A DNA stretch of 64,000 nt from Arsenophonus sp052174475 (GCA_052174475.1 JBQMRO010000029.1:1-64000), one strand, 5' to 3'; numbered from the stretch's first letter, positions 40,985-52,480 are shown. Notes: generated by a model from the letters alone, not told the origin. Made by a program: numbers and translations.

Positions 40985-42045
40985 TTTTTTAAATGTTTAG
41001 TCCGAATCATTATATAGAAGATCCTAGACGCATAGGACTATTTATACTATGATGGCTACTGATAGATATAGTTAAAGAAAAATATCATAATAATGAATCT
41101 TCATTATCAGGCAACTCCAACACTTAAAAATCAAAAGCGTTTTTCAATCCAGCAAATAGCAGCCTACATCTACTTTGAATAAGCGTTATGGCATCTTCTG
41201 ACTTTAGCCTTACAAAGGGTAAAGCGAACTAATTTTGATGATCGTAGCTATATCTCCATGCTTTGCGACAATACTGTCATTAGTTCAAAATCCGTAGTTA
41301 TTTTCCTACAAAAGAAAGTTTTCTTCCTCTCGATGGAATTACTGGAACTTATATGCGAATTCCTGAATCTTGTGTTGATATCTATCTGGCCTTAATCGTT
41401 GTTTATCAGGTCTAGAGAGGGGAAATTTTAGTGAAATGAGGCAGGAAATAAGTTATAAAGCTGAAGTATAAAACATTTAAAAAATTACGAACCTGATTAT
41501 CTTCAGGTAAATGTAAAACATTTTTTATAAATGCTAAATAAAACTTAATGACCTATCTTTTTGTAGGCATAGATCACGCCACTCGATAGATTTTTATCTG
41601 TCTTTATAATGCTAAGATTGCGTCCAATACTCGACGCTTTTTACGTGCTATTAATTAAGCATTTTCTCATTGTTATCCATCTAGTATACTTACATAAAAT
41701 GGCAAAATTTATAGAAAGACTTTTTAGTTTACTAAAATATTTAGCTACTAAAAAATAATGTTCGTCAGTTTAGTTTGTGTACAGGAGTTTGCTATAGAAC
41801 ACTAATTTAGCTTACTTAGGCATTCTAAAACGAGTGGTATGCTTAAAAGATTTAATAACACATGAGAAAATCTGCAAAGCTATCATTTCAATTTAGATTA
41901 AGAGCTTGAGATCAATGTGTTGATATATTAGCTCTATAACCAGGAGGTCTTAATTAGTATTGAATAGTAAAACTCTATTGAAATCTATGAATATTAGTTC
42001 AAAGTTAAATTTGAATTATTTAAAAAACCATACTCTTGTATAAGA
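40985..42045 (+). mobile_element. IS481-family transposase remnant, near full length
   Basis: The N-terminus is at about 41093 (MNLHYQATPTLKNQKR, then IQQIAAY). A core segment at about 41450-41640 includes (N)YEPDY and VGIDHAT-like pieces. The C-terminal part at 41820-42040 reads NGMLKRFN, SYHFN, ELEI, LYNQ and LNSKTLLKSMN, matching family NGMVERFNGRI, SHHFxSxEELExTLxRYxWLYNQ and LxxKTPLQAM. Multiple stops. The remnant ends about 38 bases before the polA start codon. Confidence 0.82.
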
Positions 42046-42082
42046 CGAGAGAACTATTAATTATTTTAATGATGAAAAGACT

Positions 42083-44875
42083 ATGGTTCAAATTGTAGAA
42101 AACCCATTTATCCTAGTTGATGCCTCCTCTTATCTTTACCGTGCATATCATGCTTTTCCTCCATTAACTAATAGTGCAGGGGAACCAACCGGTGCTATGT
42201 ATGGTGTTCTTAACATGCTCCGTAGTTTAATTATGCAATATCAGCCGAGTCATATTGCAGTAGTATTTGATGCTAAAGGTAAAACTTTTCGGAATGAATT
42301 GTTTGAGCAGTATAAATCTCAACGGCAATCAATGCCCGATGACTTGCGTGAACAGATATTGCCACTACATGAAATCCTTATTGCTATGGGGATTCCTTTG
42401 TTGGTTGTTGCTGGTGTAGAAGCTGATGATGTAATAGGAACATTAGCTTTACAGGCTAGTAAGAAAGGTTTGCCTGTATTGATTAGTACAGGAGATAAAG
42501 ATATGACTCAATTAGTGACATCTGATATAACGCTAATAAATACCATGACAAATAGTGTTTTAGGGCCAACAGAAGTTATTAATAAATATGGTATCTCACC
42601 TGAGTTGATGATTGATTTTCTCGCCTTAATGGGAGACTCATCTGATAATATTCCAGGTGTGCCAGGTGTAGGAAAAAAAACAGCATTAGCTTTATTGCAA
42701 GGAATTGGTGATCTTGTCACGATTTATAATAATTTGTCTATAATTTCTTCGTTAGCATTTCGTGGATCGAAAACATTAGCAGCAAAAATGATACAACATA
42801 AAGAGATTGCTTTTTTATCTTATAAATTAGCTACAATTAAGACTAATATTGATTTAACCATAGATTATGATGGATTGCTTATGCAGGCGCCTAATATTGA
42901 AAAATTACGCTCGCTTTTTAGTCGTTATGAATTTAAGCGTTGGTTAGTTGATATACAAAATAGTGTTTGGCTAACAAAAAAAACTATTAAATCTCCGATG
43001 ACTATCGCTATTAGTAATAGCAATATTTTTTTGGCTGAAGATCCTGTAGATGTACTATCAAGAGAAAATTATCAAAAGATAATGACTAAAGCTGAATTGA
43101 TGAAATGGGTTGAAAAATTACAATCAGTAAAGCGTTTTGCTTTTGATACTGAAACTGACAGCCTTAATATGCCATCAGCCCATCTAGTTGGACTATCTTT
43201 TGCTATTGAGGAGGGTAAAGCTGTTTACCTTCCGATGGGGCATGATTATCTTGATGCACCGCAACAATTGCCATTAAATGAGGTTTTATCTGTAATTAAA
43301 CCAGTGTTAATTAACAAAAATATTCAAAAGATTGGCCAGAATTTAAAATTTGATTACGGAGTAATGGCAAAATATGATATTGAATTAAAAAATATGGCTT
43401 TTGATACAATGCTAGAATCTTATATATTAAATAGTGTTGCTGGACTTGGTCGTCATGATATGGGTAGTTTAGCACAAACATATCTCAATTATAAAATTAT
43501 AACCTATGAAGAGATTGCCGGTAAAGGAAAAAATCAGTTAACGTTCAATCAAATTCCACTTGAGCAAGCGTCAAGTTATGCAGCCGAAGATGCGGACATT
43601 ACGTTATTATTGCACCAAACACTTTGGCCTAAACTTGAGGCAGAACCTAAATTAAAAGAAATTTTTCAACAGATAGAAATGCCGCTAGTACCGGTATTAG
43701 CTCGTATGGAACAAGTTGGAGTGCTTATTGATGCAAATAAATTGGCTAAGCAATCTCAAGAGATAGCAAATCGATTAATAGAAATTGAAAAAGAAGCTTA
43801 TGGTATCACTAAGCAAGAATTTAATTTAGCATCAACTAAACAGTTACAATGTATTTTGTTTGAAAAACTTCAACTGCCAGTAGTAAAGAAAACTCCTAAG
43901 GGGGCACCTTCCACTAATGAGAAGGTGCTAGAGGAGTTGGCTTTTAGCCATGATTTACCAAAAATTATTTTGCAACACCGTAGCTTGTCAAAATTGAAAT
44001 CAACTTACACCGATAAACTACCTATGATGATCCATTCAAAAACGAAACGAGTACATACTTGCTATCACCAGGCAGTAACGGCAACTGGCAGACTCTCTTC
44101 TAGTGATCCTAATTTACAAAATATTCCAGTTAGGACTCATGAAGGGCGAAGGATCCGTCAAGCATTTATCGCTCGTGAAGGTTATAAAATTTTAACCGCA
44201 GATTATTCACAAATTGAATTGCGTATTATGGCTCATCTTTCGCAGGATAAAGGATTGCTTGATGCTTTTGCAGAAGAGCAAGATATTCATAGAGCAACAG
44301 CGGCAGAGGTTTTTGGTATATTGTTGACCGATGTAAGTAGTGAACAGCGTCGTAGCGCAAAAGCAATTAATTTCGGTTTAATTTATGGTATGAGCGCTTT
44401 TGGATTATCCTGTCAGTTAGGAATTACTTGTAGTCAAGCGAAGAATTATATGGATCGTTATTTTGAGCGCTATCCTGGTGTTTTAAGTTATATGGAGCGT
44501 ACCCGTAAAAAAGCTTTAGAAAAAGGATATGTTGAAACGCTAGCAGGACGCCGACTTTATTTACCTGATATCAATTCCCGTAATTCAATGAGACGTAAAG
44601 CATCTCAACGTGAAGCAATTAACGCACCAATGCAAGGAACAGCTGCAGATATCATAAAGAAAACGATGATTGCATTAGATAATTGGATTGAAACAGTAAA
44701 GCCTGATCTCTATATGTTGATACAAGTACATGATGAATTAGTTTTTGAAGTAAAGTCGTCTGCAATTGAGCGCTCACAACAAAAAATCCGTCAGTTAATG
44801 GAACAAAGTGTGAAACTAACTGTTCAACTAAAAGTTGATATTGGTATTGGTGATAATTGGGATGAAGCGCATTAA
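42083..44875 (+). CDS. polA: DNA polymerase I
   Basis: PolA removes RNA primers and fills gaps in replication and repair. The 930-residue product has all three domains. The 5'-3' exonuclease shows VEADDVIGTLA, STGDKDMTQLV and DNIPGVPGVGKKTA. The 3'-5' exonuclease has DTETDSL with Asp355 and Glu357, NLKFDYG and YAAEDADIT, so proofreading residues are present. The polymerase has motif A DYSQIELR (Asp707), motif B RRSAKAINFGLIYGM and motif C VHDE (Asp884). Many reduced symbionts lose one or more of these, so a complete PolA is notable. The promoter must lie within about 38 bases or within the upstream IS481-family remnant. No spf-like RNA is recognisable after it. Confidence 0.98.
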   Translation: MVQIVENPFILVDASSYLYRAYHAFPPLTNSAGEPTGAMYGVLNMLRSLIMQYQPSHIAVVFDAKGKTFRNELFEQYKSQRQSMPDDLREQILPLHEILIAMGIPLLVVAGVEADDVIGTLALQASKKGLPVLISTGDKDMTQLVTSDITLINTMTNSVLGPTEVINKYGISPELMIDFLALMGDSSDNIPGVPGVGKKTALALLQGIGDLVTIYNNLSIISSLAFRGSKTLAAKMIQHKEIAFLSYKLATIKTNIDLTIDYDGLLMQAPNIEKLRSLFSRYEFKRWLVDIQNSVWLTKKTIKSPMTIAISNSNIFLAEDPVDVLSRENYQKIMTKAELMKWVEKLQSVKRFAFDTETDSLNMPSAHLVGLSFAIEEGKAVYLPMGHDYLDAPQQLPLNEVLSVIKPVLINKNIQKIGQNLKFDYGVMAKYDIELKNMAFDTMLESYILNSVAGLGRHDMGSLAQTYLNYKIITYEEIAGKGKNQLTFNQIPLEQASSYAAEDADITLLLHQTLWPKLEAEPKLKEIFQQIEMPLVPVLARMEQVGVLIDANKLAKQSQEIANRLIEIEKEAYGITKQEFNLASTKQLQCILFEKLQLPVVKKTPKGAPSTNEKVLEELAFSHDLPKIILQHRSLSKLKSTYTDKLPMMIHSKTKRVHTCYHQAVTATGRLSSSDPNLQNIPVRTHEGRRIRQAFIAREGYKILTADYSQIELRIMAHLSQDKGLLDAFAEEQDIHRATAAEVFGILLTDVSSEQRRSAKAINFGLIYGMSAFGLSCQLGITCSQAKNYMDRYFERYPGVLSYMERTRKKALEKGYVETLAGRRLYLPDINSRNSMRRKASQREAINAPMQGTAADIIKKTMIALDNWIETVKPDLYMLIQVHDELVFEVKSSAIERSQQKIRQLMEQSVKLTVQLKVDIGIGDNWDEAH

Positions 44876-45009
44876 ATAATAAATATTTAAAAAAAAGTGT
44901 TTTTTGGTAAAATTATTACTTTGCTTATAACAAAGTTTATAACCATATCTGCATTTCAATTCTTGTGATTTCAACAATATTTTTAGGATAGAAAATTTTT
45001 AAATAAAAG

Positions 45010-45695
45010 ATCTACACTATAGAATCTACTTAGCAATCTTTTTAATGTGCTAACACACTTTCATTAAATTCTTTAAAAATCTCGTCTCTTATATAATCCT
45101 GTTAATATCTTAGACGATTAAAACAGCGATTCGTTCTTTCCTTTTATCTCCCGCTCTTCCGCGTTTTATACCTTTTTTATATGGAATATAATTATTCCTT
45201 TTAAAGGATTCAAATGAAAATATTTTATCAACTTCAATAAACACCACTTAGTCCATTTATATTGGTTGTCTTCGATGAAACAAGGAAATAGTGATAACAT
45301 TTAAACATTTTTTTAAATAAATTCCTGTTTGTTTCACTGATTTTCGTAAAATTAAACGATTTAATATACATCGTAGATAATTAAATTATTTATCCTTGTA
45401 ATAGAGTTTCTCCAAAGGACTTTTAGTGAGATTATTAAATATTTTCCTGCAATTGAAAATTTTTATAACGATATTGCTGTTATGTTAATTGGCAGGGCTG
45501 GGGTGCGCTCCCACAGCGGATAATATTTTACTATAACAATATAGGTAGTGATAAACTAGAATGACTTTCTTTAATGAATAAATCGACATAATCTGACAGA
45601 TTATCGATAAGTCAACTAATAAGATATAGCTTTATATTGGTATATAGTAAAGAAAAAGTCTCTTTGATCTGTGTGGCTGTTTTTTATGGTAACTA
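45010..45695 (-). mobile_element. IS1595-family transposase remnant (minus strand)
   Basis: Collinear with the minus copies at 12900-13790 and 30350-31175: ctttccttttatctcccgct (45137) against 30698, and ctctttgatctgtgtggctg (45660) against ctctttgatctgtatgatta (31130). The C-terminal end is truncated close to polA. Fully non-coding now. Confidence 0.7.
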
Positions 45696-45884
45696 TCTAC
45701 TGTACTAAAAATTTTTTACAGAAGAAAAATTCTGTACCAATAACCTTCACTAACATGGAAAAAGTTAAGTTTATGATTTTTCTAATAAAATTTAAGTCAT
45801 GCTGATTTCTTATGTCTAAAATTTTAGAGATGCTAGTGTATATCCTGCTAATTAATTTCATGAATAATATCAACAATAGAGAGA

Positions 45885-46430
45885 TGATATACCATGAAAG
45901 TTCTACCCCCACAGGTATATACAAAACCAAATATTATCTATGATATCTTTGCATGAACTAATTCATAATCCTGGCATGAAGCTGATAGAACAGCTGTTAA
46001 AGCAAATTTCTAATTTATACGATAATATTTTGTGAACCATCGACTTGTCAACGAATATTTATTCTGTCGTTCATAATAATTATTTATCACAGAGAAATAT
46101 ACAGACGGGTATAGACCATGTTGAGATTAAAGTGCCTAAAATCGGTGGTATGTTAGGAATAGCTGGCAAGGAAATATGCTTAAATAACTTATTGTTGCCG
46201 CTTTATTTGAAGCATATAAAAACATTAAAAGTTTGTGCTCTCATATTTATGGCTACGAGCAATAAGCATAGGTAATTTTCACAAAGCCATGACGCTGTTT
46301 CTCGGTGAAAATCGTATGGTTTTTCTGTTAAAGGCATCAGCAATTCTCTATTGATGAAATCAATTATAAAATTAACTAGCAAAATACGCTCCAGCATCTA
46401 TAAATTCCATGTACCAGAAATCAGAATAAC
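45885..46430 (+). mobile_element. Two IS256-family fragments, head to head
   Basis: The plus-strand part (45885-46290) includes an open stretch reading HVEIKVPKIGGM...LNNLLLPLYLKHIKTLKV. This matches IS256-family VxVPKVRDRSGxGIxFNSxLLPPYLKRTKSIEELLPW. At 46300-46430 the sequence switches to a minus-oriented 5' end of the same family (ttccatgtaccagaaatcag, as at 3968 and 61245). So two partial copies abut. Neither can encode a transposase. Confidence 0.7.
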
Positions 46431-46434
46431 TCAC

Positions 46435-46645
46435 TAGTAGCAAGTAAGGTGTTCTATTTTAAAATTTATTATTTGATGTAATCAGATAAGTTAATTATTA
46501 AGCTGTTCTAAATAAATAATTGACTAGAGTGTTTTTATTTATATTTTGTACGGCAAATATTTGATATTAAAAAGCAAAATATTTGATACGCGCAAAAAGC
46601 AGATAAAGACGAGATAATTGAATAAACGCTTTTAATTTGCTGATG
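46435..46645. other. Short eroded spacer
   Basis: Very A+T-rich with nothing recognisable, between the IS256-family fragments and the dead gntX. Confidence 0.5.
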
Positions 46646-46649
46646 GAAT

Positions 46650-47345
46650 CTAAAACATAAGATAAATGTTGGATTACTTTCTGAATATTGCTAAGAGTTA
46701 GACTGAATTTTCTCTAGTGCTAACCAGTAATTTGCTAACTTTATTCATTGTTATTCCTGTTATAAGGAGAACCATAAGTAAGGTAGTAATAATAATCTTT
46801 AAACAATTTTTGTACCATAAAACGTTATTAAAATTTTATATGTTTTTTAGAAAAAAATTGAGTTTGTAATAGTATAGTGTAAATAATAGTGCAAATAATT
46901 AAATTAGTTTAAATTGATATAATAGTTAATAAGCTAACTGAATTGCTATTAATTCAGTTTAATTAAATTTATGTTGCCAATATTTATTATTATGAAGTGG
47001 GATCGCTATTATGATATCTGTTTTGCACTATCGTTATTGACGATGTCCTTATTGACAATAAGGTAGAAATAAGCGCACAAGGATAAAGTAATTTAGGTTA
47101 TTTTCAAATTTGCACTGTTGTATTAGATTGTTTAATGATGGTATATAGGGAGTAATAACAAGATTCTTATTAGTAGGTTGTAAGGATGAAGTTTTTAATT
47201 ACTGATTACAAATAAGATTAAATTGTTCTACGGATAAAGCACAGTTATGAGAAACTTGTTTTAGATGAGGCAAACCTTTAAACAGTAGTAATAAATGCAA
47301 TGAAAATGCCATTTTAGTATTTTCTGCTATATATAGCTAAATACC
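46650..47345 (-). pseudogene. gntX: Dead gntX/comF-type phosphoribosyltransferase gene
   Basis: Divergent from bioH, the position of gntX (yhgH) in enterobacteria. The minus strand yields pieces in correct order: GLPHL, then LKTSSLQPTNKNLVITPYIPSLNNLIQQCKF (written here as motifs LVITPYIPSLNNLIQQ), then DIIIAIPLHNNKYWQHKFN and ELIAIQLA. GntX has LxTVxDYxPPLxxLIHQLKF and DxIVSVPLxxxRHWRRGFNQSxLLAxPLA at the same places. Stops and frameshifts interrupt it repeatedly. The function (a ComF-like protein) is lost here. Confidence 0.8.
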
Positions 47346-47400
47346 ATCAGCTGTTATTATCATAATGATATCCTTTTATACGTATAAAGAGAGAATAACT

Positions 47401-48171
47401 ATGACGACACTGTTTTGGCAGCAGTTTGGTAAAGGAAAACAAGATATCGTGCTATTGCACGGATGGGGATTGAATGCAGAAGTTTGGCGTGTCATTAAGG
47501 TTGGATGTAGTTCACATTTTCGTCTCCATTTCGTTGATTTACCTGGCTATGGTCGTAGTAATTTTTTTCCGCCTATGTCGTTGCAACAAATGGCAGAGGT
47601 AATTTGGCAAAAAGCGCCTAAGCAGGCTATCTGGTTAGGTTGGTCGTTAGGCGGATTAATTGCCAGTATCATTGCAATTAATCATCAACCTGAAATAGCG
47701 GGTTTAATAACAGTGGCTTCATCACCTTGTTTTGAACAACAAGAAAATTGGCCAGGTATTAAACCTGCAGTACTTAGGGGTTTTGAACAACAATTACAGG
47801 CTGATTTTCATCGTACTGTAGAACGTTTTCTTGTATTGCAAACATTGGGAACTAAAGCAGCTAATGGAGATATACGATTGTTAAAATCGATAATATTAGA
47901 TCAACCATTACCTTCAGTTGCCGTATTAAACGCAGGTTTAGAAATTTTGCGAACAACTGATCTACGGCAATCATTATTAATGTTAAAAAAACCTTTTTTG
48001 CGTATCTATGGCGAGCTTGATAGTTTAGTACCTAAAAAAATAGTACCAATTCTGGATAAATGGTTACCGAATTCCTATTCAGCAGTAATAAAACATGCCG
48101 ACCATGCCCCGTTTATTTCTGATCCTAATCAGTTTATTCAATTGTTAGTTGATTTTTCTTGTCAATTATAG
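47401..48171 (+). CDS. bioH: Pimeloyl-[acyl-carrier protein] methyl ester esterase BioH
   Basis: BioH hydrolyses pimeloyl-ACP methyl ester, releasing pimeloyl-ACP for biotin synthesis. It is a cytosolic alpha/beta hydrolase. The ATG at 47401 gives 256 residues, the E. coli length; an upstream in-frame ATG at 47365 would add 12 unrelated residues, and agagag precedes 47401. HGWGLNAEVW is at 20-29, the nucleophile elbow GWSLGG has Ser82, Asp208 lies in YGELDSLVP and His236 in HADHAPFIS, completing the triad. Neighbours (dead gntX divergent, feoC/feoB convergent) preserve the enterobacterial order. Together with birA it implies biotin synthesis is a retained symbiont function. Confidence 0.98.
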   Translation: MTTLFWQQFGKGKQDIVLLHGWGLNAEVWRVIKVGCSSHFRLHFVDLPGYGRSNFFPPMSLQQMAEVIWQKAPKQAIWLGWSLGGLIASIIAINHQPEIAGLITVASSPCFEQQENWPGIKPAVLRGFEQQLQADFHRTVERFLVLQTLGTKAANGDIRLLKSIILDQPLPSVAVLNAGLEILRTTDLRQSLLMLKKPFLRIYGELDSLVPKKIVPILDKWLPNSYSAVIKHADHAPFISDPNQFIQLLVDFSCQL

Positions 48172-48257
48172 AAATGAATATAGAAGTTATAATGAAATTA
48201 AAAAGACTATTTATTTTAGTAAACGGTAATTTATTAAAAATCGCTTACTAACATAAA

Positions 48258-48497
48258 TTAGAAAGAAGTGACTTGATAAATTTTTAGATTACATTTTTTT
48301 ATTTCTGAACATTGCTTACAACTATAGTCATTTAAGCAGAATGATTGATCAATTTGTTCTAATTTGCCCATAGCAGCTAATTTATCTAACATTGCTTCAA
48401 TCATAGGTAATGAAGCAGAAAATTTTTGACTTATTTGATAAGCATCCATTCTACCATATAGCGCAACCATATCTCTGACTTGTAATAAACTGATCAT
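48258..48497 (-). CDS. feoC: FeoC-like winged-helix protein of the ferrous iron system
   Basis: FeoC is a small winged-helix protein that stabilises and modulates FeoB, the inner-membrane ferrous iron transporter. The 79-residue product starts MISLLQVRDMVALYGRMDAY and keeps the helix-turn-helix (QISQKFSASLPMIEAMLDKL) and four cysteines (54, 60, 63, 69) that form the putative iron-sulfur site. Length equals E. coli FeoC (78). Strikingly its partner gene feoB, directly upstream on the same strand, is an obvious pseudogene. Either feoC has another role or it has escaped mutation by its short length. Confidence 0.92.
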   Translation of the reverse strand: MISLLQVRDMVALYGRMDAYQISQKFSASLPMIEAMLDKLAAMGKLEQIDQSFCLNDYSCKQCSEIKKCNLKIYQVTSF

Positions 48498-48519
48498 CTT
48501 ATTATCCTCTTATAGCGGC

Positions 48520-50850
48520 AAGAGCTATTTTAGCTGTAATTACATTTGTGAAAATTATGCATGGAATTTTAATGTTATGTTTTATGTGAAAGGTATAATA
48601 ATATAATTAGTAGTAGATTAAACACGACTAGCATTCAAGTAACTTACTCACTATATTGTTGATGTTCTGAAAAAGTAGCTACTTCATAAAAATAAAAACT
48701 GAAGCAAATATTCAAGCATTCTAGAATAGAAAATATCATCCAATCTTTATTGGGTTTGCTGTAAATGGCATCTAATACAAAAATATAAGAAACATAAATT
48801 AGAACAAAAATTAGATAAGCATAGGATGATAAAGAATTGATAGAATTCTCGGCATTATAACTTTCCTATAATAGGACTATCATATTACTATCAGATTTAC
48901 TAGCTTCGATTAAATTTAATAAAGCACTTAATCTGAATGTTTATTTTAGGTTTAGGTTACCTAAAGTTTTATTAACTACATACTCTAATTCATCTAACAG
49001 ATTAAATTTCTTACACTTAAAAAGTGCTTGAGTAATATTTCGGCGGTATATCAGAAGTATTCAATATTCAGATAATCACTTATTTAGCTAAATGCGTTAG
49101 TAATAAGTTTAACAGTTTTTTAGAAAAATCACATTGATGACAATAAAATTCAATAACATAATAACGGTTTTACTTACTGAGGCTAATGCTGAGTGGTTGA
49201 TATTATCAGTAACTTTACTAGATAAATAAAAACTATTAAGTGCCACGATAATTATACTATGAATAATAATCATTATTTAACTTTAATATAAAATCTTTTA
49301 GTCTTTCTTAAGTTTGTAATAATAATGTTTTTAAATATGGTCATGATCTGAACTAATAACTTCATAATGAAGGGAGATGGGCCAACACGTGCAATAATAT
49401 ATTTAATAGCAACTCTATTTTAATTAAAATAGAGTTAAAATACCCAATAAATAAAAAGAAAACAATTTTTGCATTGTTTTTCCAAAACAGCTGTAAAAAT
49501 AAAAAATAGCCAGTTCTGCAGCATAAGACGTAAAAAGTACCATTAAAATTTTAATTAATTATTCGCGAAGTGGATTGTCTGATATCAATCTTGCTTTATA
49601 ATAGAAGGCACATTACAGACAAAACCAAGAATAAAAAGAGAAAAAATTTATCAGCTAGATCTGATTATTTATCAATATGTCTATTACAGATACTGGATAT
49701 TTACTATATAGTTTTAAGCTCTCTCAATAGAGAGAGGTAAATATATTAAATTAATTTAGAAAATTAATAGAATATAGTATTGATACCAGCATCACTCCAC
49801 CTTTTTCAACAAGAGGAATCGTTAACCATTGTAGCAAGTAAGAGTATTGATAAAATATAAATTATATAGAGAGAATAGTTTCTACGACACCTTTAAAGAT
49901 AAGATGTAACGCACTATAAATATTGATAGTAAGTAAAAATATTATTTGCATGATAAAAAGAATATAGGCATAAAAAATTAGATATTAAGTAGTATATTAT
50001 CAATAAATTATCTTAAAGAATCAAGTTTTTCTGTTTCAGTATTAATAACTATCTTCCCAATAATTGGAAGATTTTAATAGCGTGTATCAATAATTATAAT
50101 AAGTTTAGGATCTTCTTGTTGTTGAGATTATAAATATCTTTAATTTTATCTAATTTATTAGTGGAAACAGTGGTATCCGTTTAAGGATATAAATATCGCT
50201 TTTAATATTTACACTATTAGTTAATTGCGCTGTTAATGATTGAATTTATTATGGTGGATAATTTAAGTTAAATTTCTACTTTAAAAAAAATTTTTGGAAG
50301 TGAATGAAGTTTAAAATAAAATTTTTGTGATTTTTGTTAATTGAATATTTAATTTTCTGATATTTTTACACTAGTTAAAGATAGTGGATAACCGAATAAT
50401 CTAGGCATGTTTGAATTTCATTAATTATTGATTTAAATATCTGTTTCTAACAAAATCTAATATGTTAATTGCGACAACACAAGGAATAGGCAATTCAATA
50501 AGTTGCTACTTTAGATAAAGATTATATTTGAGGTTTTAGCAGCATCAATAATGTTGATCAACAGTCCACTTTGATACTTAGCATGAAATAAGAGGCAAAT
50601 TTGTTTATCAATTAAAGTTTGTTATAAATGAGTGGTCATTGAATAGGTGACATCAGGTTAATTAATTCAATATTATATTCCGAGATTTTAAAGCGATCAA
50701 ATCTTTTGTTTAATGGTGATAGCAATTCTGTTTCCATAGGTTTGCGTTGACATTTCTGTGCCTATTAATTTTAAAAAAAGTATTGTTTTGCTGTTGTTAG
50801 GTCACCAATAAGTAAGGCTAATAGTTAATGATTTCATAGTTTTAGTGTTA
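48520..50850 (-). pseudogene. feoB: Dead feoB, ferrous iron transporter
   Basis: The start is recognisable on the minus strand at about 50840-50715: LTISLTYW-stop-PNNSKTILFLKLIG ... YGNRIAITIKQKI. FeoB has LTIGLIGNPNSGKTTLFNQLTG ... VGNWAGVTVERKEG, so the G1 loop of the G domain is visible but interrupted. From there to feoC is about 2.3 kb, the full length of feoB (about 2.32 kb), with no inserted element. Decay here is by point mutation and small indels. The rest is too eroded to read with confidence. A 7-bp perfect hairpin sits at 49719-49736. Confidence 0.72.
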
Positions 50851-50854
50851 GATG

Positions 50855-51275
50855 AGTATGAGTAATAAGTAATAGGATTTTATTTAAATATCATAAAAGT
50901 ATTTTATGCTGTTTAGTTGCTGATATCATTGAAATTTAATATGCTAAGATCTTTTCTGATTATTATCAAATTAATACGGCGAGTTTTAATTTAAATAGAA
51001 TAATCCAATAGCTTCGCTATAACGAATAGCGTTAAGAAAGATCCATATAACATGCTAAAGAAAATAACTTTTAACGATAAAATCGATTTATTTTTATGAA
51101 AATCTGATATGTTTATATTGATTATTCCTAATAATCAATATAAACATTTACCACTATTAATGGGAAAATAGAGGTATTGCAAATGGATACCTACATGAAT
51201 AGTAAAATTAATAAAAATATTAATATTCTTATATTAAGAATGATAAATAGCATTATATGCTACTCGAGTTAATTT
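50855..51275. other. Eroded spacer, possible feoA position
   Basis: feoA would be expected here on the minus strand, upstream of feoB. I see no convincing FeoA-like reading. The next recognisable item is an IS256-family remnant. Confidence 0.4.
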
Positions 51276-51279
51276 AATG

Positions 51280-52480
51280 TTTTTTAAAATGACAGTAATT
51301 AATATCGAATTGTGTTCATTTCTAGTGATGAATTTCAAAGATGCTCAGACGTATATTCTGCTGTTTGATTTCGTGGATATTTTCAATAATAAAGAGATAT
51401 TATCTAATAAAAATCTACCCTTATAGATATCCAAAAAATCATATATTACCTCTTATATTTTATAATGAGCTTATCCGTAATGATTTGTCATACAGCTGAT
51501 AGATACTGTTATTGAGGCTGAACTTGAAATCTATGCTTCGACAATATTATTGTCGTAGTTTTTCTATTGCCAGTAACGGCTATCTGTTACATCGAACCAT
51601 ATAAAGTGTTATTGGCAATATTGAGATTAAGGTACCTAAGGTTTAGGGGATCGAAGCGGAAACAGAATATCCTTTAAGATCTCATTGATCCATTATCTGA
51701 AGGATATAAAAAATCGGTAAAGAGTTGCTAGTATAAGGTATCAGGCAAGAGGTATATCACTTATGATTTTCACTAAACTTTAGGTTTTCTCGATGAAGAA
51801 AAAACATGATTTTCTCTCTTAGGTACCCCCATCCCTATTAGCAAACTAAAACAGAAATAGCTTAAAGAACGTAGGTAAGATAAGTAAGTATTCCTTGCAT
51901 GATTTAAGCAATACCCCTAAGGTTTATTTTTAGATCGATTGGCATATAAACCGTCCTGTCAGGCAAGTTGATTGCCTTTACCTACCGCTCATTATCTATA
52001 TCACTGTATGATGGCTTACAAATGAGGAGCTTAACCCACTCTTAGGCTGCTCTTTCCATAGAAGACTCTGCTCTTAGTTTTTGGAATACAATGGTAAAGA
52101 CATTTACAAAGATGTATCAATAACGCTATTAACTAGAGAAATAGCTAATGTGCTGGTTTAACTCCTCAAAGGCATGTAACTAAAAATTAAAACTTGAGCT
52201 ATAGGAACTCTGGCTAGAAGAGTTCTATGATGTCGCTAATAAAATCTCTTGATCTTTTCTTGGAAAGGTTTTCAACGAAGTATTATACTGCAACGATGAA
52301 GAAACTGGAGAGAAATTAAAAAGAACTGTTGGCAGTTCATCCCTTTCTATCAGTTCACTGAGCATCAATAAGAATAAAAAATTCTATTGAATGAGCATTT
52401 ATTACAATAAGTCTATGAAGCTAACGTGCTAAACTCAAATCACTGTGGGTTAAGAAAACAACCCTTTTAATACTATTTAA
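51280..52480 (+). mobile_element. IS256-family transposase remnant
   Basis: Near 51610-51760 the plus strand reads VIGNIEIKVPKV and then DRSGNRISFKISLIHYLKDIKNR, matching IS256-family VxVPKVRDRSGxGIRFNSxLLPPYLKRTKSIEE. Around 51930-52100 it matches the 39.4-kb copy (ctgtcaggcaagttgattgc against ttgttaggcaagttgatcac). The C-terminal half continues to about 52480 (SLSI-RI-like NPIES region). Full of stops. Confidence 0.78.

Noticed and set aside
44880..45005. Spot 42 (spf) small RNA after polA
   Set aside because: The interval is too short and shows no spf-like sequence or terminator; polA is followed by an IS1595-family remnant.
46045..46275. 76-codon frame as a hypothetical protein
   Set aside because: It matches the VPKVRD...LLPPYLKRTKSIE segment of IS256-family transposases; no complete element is present.
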